A stretch of DNA of 15,000 nucleotides from NCBI RefSeq assembly GCF_964340395.1, contig NC_135565.1, forward strand, positions 22,692,209 to 22,707,208. Reading direction: 5' to 3'. This stretch comes from Glandiceps talaboti. Lineage: Eukaryota > Hemichordata > Enteropneusta > Spengelidae. The translations under genes and the position numbers were made by a program. Numbering within the stretch: the stretch's first letter is position 1; each line of letters starts with the position of its first letter. Below the pieces are notes generated by a model that was not told the DNA's origin, ran no database searches, and saw nothing but the letters and a program-made list of their open reading frames with translations. This document shows, piece after piece, positions 1-9,600 of this stretch.

Positions 1-52
1 TATGTATGTATGTATGTATGTATGTATGTATGTATGTATGTATGTATGTATG
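1..52. repeat. (TATG)n microsatellite, cut by window edge
   Basis: An uninterrupted TATG tetranucleotide run from base 1, continuing off the left edge. It probably lies in intron 1 of the signal-peptide gene. It is the same tetramer as the large array at 1333. Confidence 0.97.
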
Positions 53-469
53 TGAGCTGGCAATGTAACGTTGTGAATACCGTAATTGTTAATTACAAAT
101 AAATAACTCCAATTAGACAAATGAACTAACTAGTTTACCATTCCAGTCATAAATCGAAACAATATAAAGTTTATCAAATATAAATTTGTGTCCATAAATT
201 GCGTTGTACCTAACCCTATTTATTTCTATATCGCTTTTTCTCCACCATACTTGATCAAGCAAACAAATTTCAGTTCAAATGTTATTGTTGTCACTGATTT
301 TATTTAAACTCGATACACTGTTGAGACAGAAGCCCTTCTTGTAAAGAGTCGAGGTAAAGATATACAGTAGTTGCTTAGTGCCTTGAAACATTAACAACAA
401 ATTAAGCTCACATTTTAGCTGAAAATACCTGTATCTATGTAACGTAATTAAAATGTAATGGAGACTTAC
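53..469 (-). other. Intron start of the signal-peptide gene
   Basis: AT-rich sequence after the donor at 469. No further exon with matching splice signals was recognised, and no repeat other than the edge microsatellite is seen. Confidence 0.5.
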
Positions 470-568
470 CTGTCCGGTGCGGCCAACGAATGACCAGTCA
501 TCTCCCTTAGTAACGCATATCACTATTAGAAGTATAAGAACACAGACAGGAGTTCGTCCTCCCGCCAT
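470..568 (-). CDS. First coding exon of a second secreted-protein gene (partial)
   Basis: The exon encodes 33 residues beginning MAGGRT, followed by a hydrophobic core VCVLILLIVICV and then TKGDDW, a classic signal peptide with cleavage likely near the TKG. It ends ...GACAG|GTAAGT (GT at 469-468), a near-ideal donor in phase 0. The start context is AACATGG, with purine at -3 and G at +4. Directly upstream the strand reads TTGTAATTACAG before ATCTCAAC-ATG, which looks like an acceptor, so a noncoding first exon further right is likely. The open frame continues past 470, but that part is taken as intron. The mature protein lies beyond the left edge, so its family is unknown. Confidence 0.75.
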
Positions 569-1332
569 GTTGAGATCTGTAATTACAACAAAATCAGGAA
601 AATGAAACCTGATTTCTAAATATTCTCCGAAATAACTGTCTTTATGAAACCCAAACTTTTAAGTCAACTAGTCTGATTTGGTTTAAATTTCAAGATAATG
701 TTACCTACCAATATAAAGTTATCTCTTTACGGTACTCTTACGCTGACAGTCTTATTTGAAACTTATTTGGTAGTCAAATTAGGTGTTTTGGATTACTCCG
801 CGGTGATGCGGTCTAGAGAACAGATGGACCGAAATAACGATAATTAAAGATAAACAAAGGCAGACGTTGACTATTAATTAGAATTTCTGAATACACGCAC
901 CCTTTCTCATGCGATCCATCGTGATACTGTACACGTGGACAGAGGAATTGCCATCTCATCTTGTCTAGTTTTTCGATTTCATCAACATGTCAAGCCTATC
1001 TGCAGTGATATGTGTCAGACATCAATGACGTCCAGGTAATTCTACGTTTCTAGTAATAAGAATGGAACAGGAAAAAAGAAGACACAACACATTATTGATT
1101 TTAAGTAGCAGATATTTAAATATTTGTGTCACTACTCAACGATTTATAACTTCATCCTCGTTTTAGGATTAGCACTATTAAAATAATTCAATTTGATATC
1201 ATAAACATTGTTTCATGTAATCACCATACCGTATATCCAACAAAATGAAATTGTTATTTCATGAAAGAAAATACATTGTTTATTAATACCCAAAGTTACA
1301 AATTTGAGTACAAAATAAAAGTAAACTGCAAG
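569..1332. other. Upstream region of the signal-peptide gene
   Basis: Sequence upstream of the minus-strand ATG. It starts with acceptor-like TTACAG, so the promoter and a 5' UTR exon may lie in this interval. A TATAAA hexamer occurs on the minus strand near 1143-1148, which is weak evidence in AT-rich DNA. No coding exon was recognised. Confidence 0.35.
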
Positions 1333-1452
1333 TATGTATGTATGTATGTATGTATGTATGTATGTATGTATGTATGTATGTATGTATGTATGTATGTATG
1401 TATGTATGTATGTATGTATGTATGTATGTCTGTCTGTCTGTCTGTCTGTCTG

Positions 1453-1483
<31 letters not shown>

Positions 1484-1799
1484 ATGTATGTATGTATGTA
1501 GTATGTATGTATGTATGTCTGTCTGTCTGTCTGTCTGTATGTTGTATGTATGTATGTATGTATGTATGTATGTATGTATGTATGTATGTGTGTGTGTGCA
1601 TACATGCAGGTAGGTAGGTAGGTAGGTATGTATGCATTTATGTGTGTATGTATGTATGTATGTATGTATGTATGTATGTATGTACAGTATGTATGTATGT
1701 ATGTATGTATGTATGTATGTATGTATGTATGTATGCATGCATGCATGCATGCATATGTGTGTACGTACGTACTTACGTGCGTGCGTACGTCTGTCTGTT

Positions 1800-1830
<31 letters not shown>

Positions 1831-1914
1831 ATGTATGTATGTATGTATGTATGTATGTATTTATGTGTGTCTGCCTGTCTGTCTGTCTGTCTGTCTCTGT
1901 GTGTATGTGTATGT

Positions 1915-1951
<37 letters not shown>
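1333..1951. repeat. Compound tetranucleotide array (TATG/TCTG/TGTG/TAGG/CATG/TACG)
   Basis: About 619 bp made almost entirely of 4-bp units in blocks: TATG (1333-1428), TCTG (to ~1482), TATG, TCTG (to ~1538), TATG (to ~1590), a short TG run, TAGG (~1609-1626), TATG (to ~1735), CATG (~1735-1752), TACG-like (~1760-1790), TCTG with TTTG variants (to ~1828), TATG, TCTG, then (TG)n to 1951. Successive blocks mostly differ by one base of the unit. Because TATG and TCTG have no stops in most frames on either strand, several long open frames of Tyr-Val-Cys-Met or Thr-Tyr-Ile-His cross it. These are artefacts. Confidence 0.97.
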
Positions 1952-1954
<3 letters not shown>

Positions 1955-3001
1955 CATACATGTATGTATTGGTTCAGTTAAAAAAAAGTTAAAGAGAAAT
2001 CTTTACTGGATTATACATGTAAATTAAAAATGAGGTTATATGAAAACACCAGTCCATGTAGCTCGATTTTGTTCATTCAATATTCAGAAATAGCGCCCCC
2101 AGTGTTCGTGTGTGATAATAAAGTTGCCCTAACAGTACATTAGTTAGTTGCAATTTGCTAAGCGTATACTGTTTGTGTTGCCGTTCGTTTTTGCTTACAA
2201 AACATCACTTTAAAGTATGTGATGTATACATGGAGTTAGACTTACTGGATTATATGTTAATTCTGTTTCCATGAAAACTCATCAGATATTTGCATACTTT
2301 CATTTTTTGTGAGAAATCAACAAATGAGTTGACCTAGGGGTAAATGTGACATGTGTTTGGTGAATGCAGAAACCTTCGTCGTCCCTTTAAGCCATATAAA
2401 AGTTAAACAAAATGTGTACCCAAAATAAAAATGCATTAGGTTTACAAATTAATCGCAAAGACAATGCTAATCCTAGTCTAGTATGGCGCGGAAAGGAGTA
2501 AAAAAACACAAATTTAAATCATATCGAGCTAAACAGTAAATTGAAGACTCGGCGTATCCAGTAGATGGTGTAAAAGTACCTCCGATTATAGACAGAGAAT
2601 TACAATACGCCACCAACGTTCATTGCTACAACGTGCATATTTGCGTTCTTTATACTGGGATATAGCTAGGGCGTCCCTTTTCGATACGTGTATGTGAATT
2701 AAAAGTATCTAAAATAACTTCTGATAAAATGATCTAGTGTGTTAGCATTATGAAAACTCTGTTCATCTACGTGTAAAGTACTTGCCCAATGACGACAACT
2801 CGTAACGAAATGCCCATATCGTAAACACTTAAAACGCAAAGTGTGCCGCCACGTAGCTTCAAGATTAAAAGATGATACTGATTAAAGAGAGTACTCTAAG
2901 ATGTATTAAGTTATGTATGGTATAAAAAACAGTCTACATAATATTCTATGGTCAAAACTGTAGCTATTACGGTGGCACCCTATGAAACAGAAATGTTTCC
3001 T
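1952..3001. other. AT-rich intergenic stretch, nothing recognised
   Basis: No open frame with recognisable protein features, no RNA gene and no clear repeat structure was found on either strand. Confidence 0.5.
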
Positions 3002-3160
3002 TTCAAGAATTAAAAGTTCGTTCTTTGGGAAAAAGCTTTGTTCAAAGAAATAAAAGTGTGTTCTTTGGAAGGAAAGGTGTTGTTCAAAGAATTAAAAGTT
3101 TACTTTCGAAAAATAAAAGTTTCCATTTAAGAATATAAGTTTTATTCAAAGCAATATATG
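3002..3160. repeat. Degenerate ~40-bp tandem repeat
   Basis: Units begin at about 3002, 3041, 3083 and 3125 with TTCAAAGAATAAAAGT-like starts, and two contain GTTCTTTGG. Spacing is 39-42 bp. The first three units are clearly related and the fourth is weak. Confidence 0.65.
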
Positions 3161-3266
3161 TTGTATTGTCACCTATGGGCCACCGTAAGTTGTAGCCGTA
3201 GCTGCATTTAGAATATTTCCCAATAACGCAAATACTTCTACCTATTTCGAATATTACAAAACTCAC

Positions 3267-3321
3267 ACTTTAGAATTTATTTTGAAGAGTTTTAGTGTAC
3301 TTACAGTTTGTTGCGCCCTCA
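3267..3321. repeat. ~55-bp dispersed repeat, copy 1
   Basis: Shares TTTAGAATTTATTTT, then GAGTTT-AGT-TACTTA and GCCCTCAAC with 4795-4849, in the same order and orientation. Most bases match by eye. The similarity stops right after GCCCTCAAC. Confidence 0.75.
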
Positions 3322-4794
3322 ACGGCGATCACTGTTGTAAACGATAAGTCCTGCGCCTGTGCACTCCGCTTTCACCCTCTCCAAGTCATCGATCACACCT
3401 CAGACCACTAAAATTCTTTTAGTTGTCAGAGATCACACGTACAAACATGTATAGTGTTTGTCTTCAGTCATGTCAGCTGAATTCTGAAAAGCCTTACAAG
3501 CTCGGATCTAGGGATCTAATCACTGTGCATGCATTCACTACATGCCATGACGAGTGTGGATTGTCGCAAAAACGTACTTGAAAAAACGAGGTACCTGTGT
3601 TACCACCATCAACCAGTGATACCTCTGATTCTGCTGATCGCCGTAACTATCTCAACAGCTCATATCAGAAAGAGGTAACATTGCAAAAAGACTTAACAAG
3701 TTCAAAGACAAAGTCGATGTATGTGCAGTACACCACTCCCGCCAAAATGTAGTTCACGATAATGTGTTGCGCCCTCACAGACCAATTTACCATCACTTGC
3801 ATTGGAAACCGCTACAGTCCGGGGCTACAAAACGTCATAATATGGTTACCACATTCACCAGGGGCAAGAAAGAAAATGCTAGCGGGTGAGTACTGGGAAT
3901 TATTTGATCTGCAACTCCTTCGATGCACAGAACACTGACGAAAAAATTATCACAGTCGAGTTGTTTTCAACCCGAAGAGTTTGTATAGTGGGCATGGTTT
4001 CCGTATATAATGGGGGTGCCATACATATACCATCAGCCTGGATACCCAACTAGCCTGGATATAGTTATGAAGTAATGCATGATGGGTCATAGGTCTTGTG
4101 ATAGTTATAGGAGCTACATTCATGCCCCTAGGCAAGTACTAAAAACCGTTGCTGACCGCATGATAGTTAAAACCAGAACAATAAGCTCCCCAGCATTCAG
4201 TCATTTTACTGTATGTGTTGCTAACAACACTTATTATGGGGAGACAAGCTGAGTGTGAACGGACTTTAGGGCAATTTTGCAGCAGATTTCAAAGGTACTC
4301 ATTTGCACTGTATTCTGCTTATAGAAGCATACTTAATCACCATTTACAATTGACTGAACTCAAACCTGGTATTAAGATACATATTATTACAAGGTGTAAA
4401 TGGTCATATGATGTAATTTATATATACATGTAAAAATTTCAAGGAAATCCAACTATGTAATCAAATGTTCTAACAATGTCAGAAGACACTGATATAGACA
4501 CTATACTACAATAGTTTAATTGATCATGAGGGTTTTTTTTTTTAATTTAAAAAAATCATAAACTCAGCTTGCGCTTTTTTTAAAAAAGTTTTCTTCAAGC
4601 ATTTAACAATTTAGATTTTAGGACTATATGTTTGATAGATTTGAGGCTTGGTAGTGTTATATGGGGTTTGAGTTACATGTTTGAGCAGCACTTGACATAG
4701 TCATATGTGAATGATATTTATTTTCATTAATCTGGTTGCATTTTGGTGTTTGTGTCTGTTTTTGTTGTTTAATGCAGTGGTTACTCACTAATTA
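3322..4794. other. Non-coding or decayed sequence between the two repeat copies
   Basis: Only short open frames are present. The motif GTTGCGCCCTCA seen at the end of copy 1 recurs near 3766, and AGCCTGGATA occurs twice near 4034-4060. Homopolymer-rich palindromic A/T runs lie near 4530-4590. The interval may be remnants of a transposable element, but no protein family was recognised. Confidence 0.4.
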
Positions 4795-4849
4795 CACTTT
4801 AGAATTTATTTTAATGAGTTTCAGTCTACTTATAGTATGTGGTGCCCTC
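4795..4849. repeat. ~55-bp dispersed repeat, copy 2
   Basis: Second copy of the sequence at 3267-3321. It ends with GCCCTCAAC and is followed almost at once by the LINE reverse transcriptase remnant. Confidence 0.75.
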
Positions 4850-4857
4850 AACATCAG

Positions 4858-5650
4858 AAAGAAATTATTCAGTTTATAAGTCTCATAAGAGCGCTACATG
4901 TATGTCTTCATGTCTTATGGATGCTTCTAAAGCATTCAATCAGGTTAATCACTGGTTACTTTTATAGGAGGTGTTCCTGTAATTTTTGTTTGTTTGATAG
5001 TTTTTTGGTATACATCTCAGCAAGGGTGTCTGGTCCTCTACCTTCAGTGTTCTTAATGACATTCACCAAGGAAGGGTTTTATCTCCATGAGCTGAACTAT
5101 CACCTGTCTTCTTGTAACGTTGGGTGTCTGTTTAGTACTAGACTATTAAATCACATTTCATATGCTTATGATTAAATTGTTTTCAGCCCTTCTAGCAAGG
5201 GTTTACAAAATCTTATTCATGTTTGTGAGATTGTATCGAACATGATATTATCTATAGTCAGTAAAAACAGTTTGTATGGTTGTCATGCCCAAACATCTTA
5301 GGTTCTTGAACACCCCTGCTAGTTTTTTAATAATGATAAGCTCTCGTTTGTCGATTCATACAAATATCTGGGTGTATCTGTTCTTAGTAGCTTCATGAAT
5401 GATGATATATTAGTAGACAAATACATTTCACACTACACATGTGGTAACTTTCTGTGCAGAAATTTTGCCTTTTGCTCTAGTCAGGTTAGCTTTTTGTTCT
5501 AATTTGTACTGTTGTCATTTGTGGTCTGATTTTAAGTTGAAAACATACAACAAATTTCAGGTGCCATACAATAATTTTTTAGAAGGTTTTTTAATCAGTC
5601 CAAGTGGTGTAGTAAAAGTTCTATATTTGTCTTTGTTTGTCATTTGGTAA
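4858..5650 (+). pseudogene. Degenerate LINE reverse transcriptase fragment
   Basis: Translated plus-strand pieces in several frames line up in the order of a non-LTR retrotransposon reverse transcriptase. KEIIQF then MDASKAFNQVNHW (D-A-S-K-A-F, palm start) lie near 4917-4954. GGVPVIFV then WYTSQQG begins at 4967 in a shifted frame. FSVLNDIHQGRVLSP (normally G-V-R-Q-G-x-x-L-S-P) starts at 5043. LLNHISYAYD (catalytic Y-A-D-D box, damaged to Y-A-Y-D) ends at 5172, followed by an in-frame stop and then FSPSSKGLQ. FVDSYKYLGVSV starts at 5347. CGNFLCRNFAFCSS starts at 5440, and YNNFLEGFL lies in another frame near 5560. At least three frame changes and several stops show it is dead. No endonuclease or intact 3' end was found. 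Clade was not assigned. Confidence 0.75.
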
Positions 5651-6480
5651 ACTTGTCTTGAAAAGTGTCTACAACAAGTTCTGTTTTTTAAAGTTTCCAT
5701 ACAAAATGTTAGGGATAACAATTTGTAATTGGTTCCAATAAGAATACACTTGTAACCCAAGCCAGTAATGATGTGAAATGGGAATTACAAGTTAAGGAGC
5801 CTTCTGTAATTTATACAAAATGTACAGGAGGGCAGGGACAATTAAGCTCAGACTGATACATAATGTGACCCACCCCTAGTTCTTGTGAGATTCCTTTGCT
5901 TCTTCTCACACTAAAACTAACTGATTCACTGCTCAGTTGTAAGTAGCAATTCACTGATATGTTCTGATATTACAATGCAATGGTGGCAGTGGTGGGATGT
6001 GGCAGCAGTAGGATGTCAAAATTAGAAAATAATGCAAGTTATATAATACATTAATTTAGTCAAAGTAAAATTGAAAATGTGGCTTTCCTTGAGAACTGAT
6101 TTGTAAAGTCAGACCCTTCCCTCTCATTCCCTGACCCTTCCCACACCTGCAGTTACTGGGAATAAGCCTTAATACTATGGAAAATTTCAAATCTGTAAAA
6201 CATAGACATCATATGAAACTCATCGTGACCCAGAATACTTTCCATGCCTTGAAAATAAACAGAATTGACAACAAAGTAAGTTGAATGCATGAAAAGTTTT
6301 ATTTCTTCTAACATAACTCATGAATTCTACTATATGAGAAGTCTTGTGATATGACAATACCAAAACCCAAAATGTAACCCAATCCAACCAATATCTACCC
6401 ATCAAGGAAACATGACAATGTTATTCTAACATAGCTTGAACAGCAATTAAATTTATATAAGCATCTGTGGTTTTAACGTT
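5651..6480. other. Intergenic region between LINE remnant and lectin gene 3' end
   Basis: May include the decayed 3' end of the LINE up to about 5710. Further alternative AATAAA-type hexamers on the minus strand occur near 6298. Nothing else was recognised. Confidence 0.45.
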
Positions 6481-6493
6481 ATGATAGCAAATA

Positions 6494-6499
6494 TTTATT
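6494..6499 (-). promoter_or_regulatory. Candidate polyadenylation signal AATAAA
   Basis: TTTATT on the plus strand, i.e. AATAAA on the gene strand, about 124 nt after the stop codon of the lectin gene. It is the nearest canonical hexamer found downstream. In AT-rich DNA such hexamers occur by chance, so this is positional inference only. Confidence 0.45.
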
Positions 6500-6622
6500 C
6501 AAATTGATGGTAAAATAATCAAAGAATGAATTGTATACGGTATGATTAACTGTCTGCTCACTGCAATACTGTGAGAAATGTCCAGAAGACAAAGGTCTTT
6601 GTAATTCAGTGTGGTTTTAACT

Positions 6623-6638
6623 TCACAGTTGTGTATTC
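6623..6638 (-). CDS. Terminal coding exon with stop
   Basis: The acceptor GGAATTTTTTCAG (AG at 6640-6639) is strong. With two bases carried over from the previous exon, the first base completes Glu. The rest reads Asn-Thr-Gln-Leu and then TGA at 6625-6623. Ending within a few residues of the last CTLD cysteine is normal for a C-terminal lectin domain. No other exon between this point and 7286 is needed. The 3' UTR would follow, with a candidate polyadenylation signal about 120 nt downstream. Confidence 0.78.
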
Positions 6639-9600
6639 CTGAAAAAATTCCAAATAATAAAAATAATATTAGCAAAGTATAGATATAAGGTACATAATCA
6701 GATACCTTAACTTTAGTGAGGTTCTTATGTTATTATCATTATAAGATTAAATAAAGTTTGCCAGAAGTTTTAAACACAAACTCAGAGGACTGAATGTTAT
6801 TTTCAATTTAGAGAAATACAGGAAATTACTTTTATCTGGAATGACTTGCAAGTTACTTTATTTTATCAAATACAAGGTAAGTATGGAATAACCAAGGGAA
6901 TTTAGTCATATAGTCAATCAGCTGAAAATCTCAGCTAAATCTTAGGCTGGGAAAGTGTGAACATATCAGTAATCTATCACACATTGACAAGCAGCTGTAA
7001 TTGCTTACTTGTTGGTCATTACTATTCAATTAGTGAGTGTTAATTGTTTTTAGAGCTCAAGAAATTTTCCATGATATGCAAGTAATGTTTTCTACAAACT
7101 GCACCCCCAGTCTAAAGTTAAGTCATGTGAGGACATGATAATGTCATAATGTTGCACTACCATTTAGATACCACTGTAGGCGGTAAAAACGGAATGTTGT
7201 TTCGATAACATTCATTTGACTATATAGGGTTAGGGATTTTCAGATTCAAAACCAATGGATAGCATCTAGACAAACAACATACTTACTCCTGGCAAATATA
7301 TCCCTTTTTATCCGTACAATCTTCAGAAGTCCATTTATCAGAAGTATCAGACCTAAGAAGTAGAAAATATGTAGCTGTGTGAACACACTAACAAAATGTG
7401 AAAAAGATATTCAGCTGTAGAGTCTAACAAACATGTTAACGAACAATATAACAGTATTTTGTCTAATCATGAATATGATGATATTTAGGAAAAAGGAAAT
7501 AGACGACATGAACACACAGTAAAGTTTCAATCTGAGCATGTTCAGAAAATGATGTTGTTGTTGTTGTTGTTGTTGTTGTTACTTCATGCCTATTCAGGGT
7601 AATTGGATAGATAGCTGTCATATAAAGGTCTGGGTAACCTAGGCTAGAGTATTCATGGTTACAAGTTTATGTGATGTGAGTGTTGACAACTGTGATGTAG
7701 TCATATTTATAAATTCCCTTTCAAGGTGACAGTTTCGAACATTGCATGTGTAATCCACCATGCCATTCAAGGTGACAGTTTTGAACATTGCATGTGTAAT
7801 CCCCCATGCCATTCAAGGTGACAGTTTTGAACATTGCATGTGTAATCCACCATGCCATTCAAGGCAACAGTTTTGAACATTGCATGTGTAATCCACCATG
7901 CCATTCAAGGTAACAGGTTTGAACATTGCATGTGTAATCCACCATGCCATTCAAGGTGACAGTTTTGAACATTGCATGTGTAATCCACCATGCCATTCAA
8001 GGCAACAGTTTTGAACATTGAATGTGTAATCCACCATGCCATTCAAGGCGACAGTTTTGAACATTGCATGTGTAATCCACCATGCCATTCAAGGCGACAG
8101 TTTTGAACATTGCATGTGTAATCCACCATGCCATTCAAGGTGACAGTTTTGAACATATTTGCATGTGTAATCCCCCATGCCATTCAAGGTGACAGTTTGA
8201 ACATTGCATGTGAAATCCACCATGCCATTCAAGGTGACAGTTTTGAACATTGCATGTGTAATCCACTATGCCATTCAAGGTGACAGTTTTGAACATTGCA
8301 TGTGTAATCCACCATGCCATTCAAGGTGACAGTTTTGAACATTGCATGTGTAATCCACCATGCCATTCAAGGTGACAGTTTTGAACATTGCATGTGTAAT
8401 CCACCATGCCATTCAAGGTGACAGTTTTGAACATTGCATGTGTAATCCACCATGCCATTCAAGGTGACAGTTTAGAACATTGCATGTGTAATCCACCATG
8501 CCATTCAAGGTGACAGTTTTGAACATTGCATGTGTAATCCACCATGCTTGGATATGATGATGAAATGAAATGATTCCTTTGATTTCGGAACATACCATTG
8601 GTGAATTCAACATAATATATACAAATACAGATTATGAAACTCCTTCAATATTGTTAAACAGTTCCTTGTTGAGTTGTTTAGAAATCTCAGACCACGGCTA
8701 CTGATACTTTTATGGTAAAAATACAAAAATTGGTGTGTGTTTTTTTTAAAAAATCTGATTCACGATAATGGAAGATAGATTTATTCAAAATTGGAGTTGA
8801 TATTCGTACCTGAACTGTCCACAATCATGTCCTTGTTGAGTTTTTTCCGAGTCACTCAACCAGTTTTCATAACACAATGATTTGTTATCCAAATATGACC
8901 AAACGCCACTGATTTCTTTACTTGCACCAAACCAGAATGTTGTCGATGTAAACACATGTTCCTGAATATATAGCAACATCTGTTCATTGGTGGCACCATT
9001 TCTGACCTTTGCTAGCTCAGTGCTGCTTGCTGCACATGCTGTTTTAGCATTATCAAAGGTATGTTGTCCATCGTAGAAGTGGTACATTTTGCAGAAGATT
9101 AATCCATTGTGAATCATCTCTATAAATTTAAAATATTCAGTATTTGTTAATACTTTCCTCCAACATATGCCTATCAATTCATTATCAAATATCAAAAAAC
9201 TTACTTCTTAAAAGAAATCAATGTACCATATCAGCTATTCTAGTCGTTAGAAATGATCACTTGATTGTAAAGTTAACAACTAGTATAGTCTTCAGTCAAA
9301 AAACACAAAATGTACAAGTGTTACTGTCCAAATATTGCATTTAGCGATTTTAAAGTAAATTTCTGTATAGTCATTAGTAAGGGTGTGGGTGGATTTTATT
9401 CCTAAAATCAGTGTGCATGAAATTAGGATGCAATCTCTTTGTTAGAGATAGGGAAAAACAATAGTGGAGAGGGAAGACGTGTCAAACCTTGTAGCATATA
9501 ACTGAGTCCAAAATACATTGACCTTTTCCAAGGCATAATAACCCACCTTAAAAGTTAGGTTTCTGACAAATTTGTTCTCATTTTCACTAGAGATGGTTCA

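Noticed and set aside
1213-2027. Long open frames of Tyr-Val-Cys-Met or Thr-Tyr-Ile-His repeats on both strands
   Set aside because: They are direct translations of stop-free tetranucleotide repeats, open in most frames at once, with no conserved domain.
4215-4433. 72-codon plus-strand frame
   Set aside because: No recognisable domain and no supporting splice or homology signal. It may be transposon debris or chance.
8135-8613. Minus-strand open frames with a repeated WITHAMFKTVTLNG-type peptide
   Set aside because: Produced by the 46-bp minisatellite, whose unit is not a multiple of three, so no stable protein repeat results. It lies between two lectin exons.
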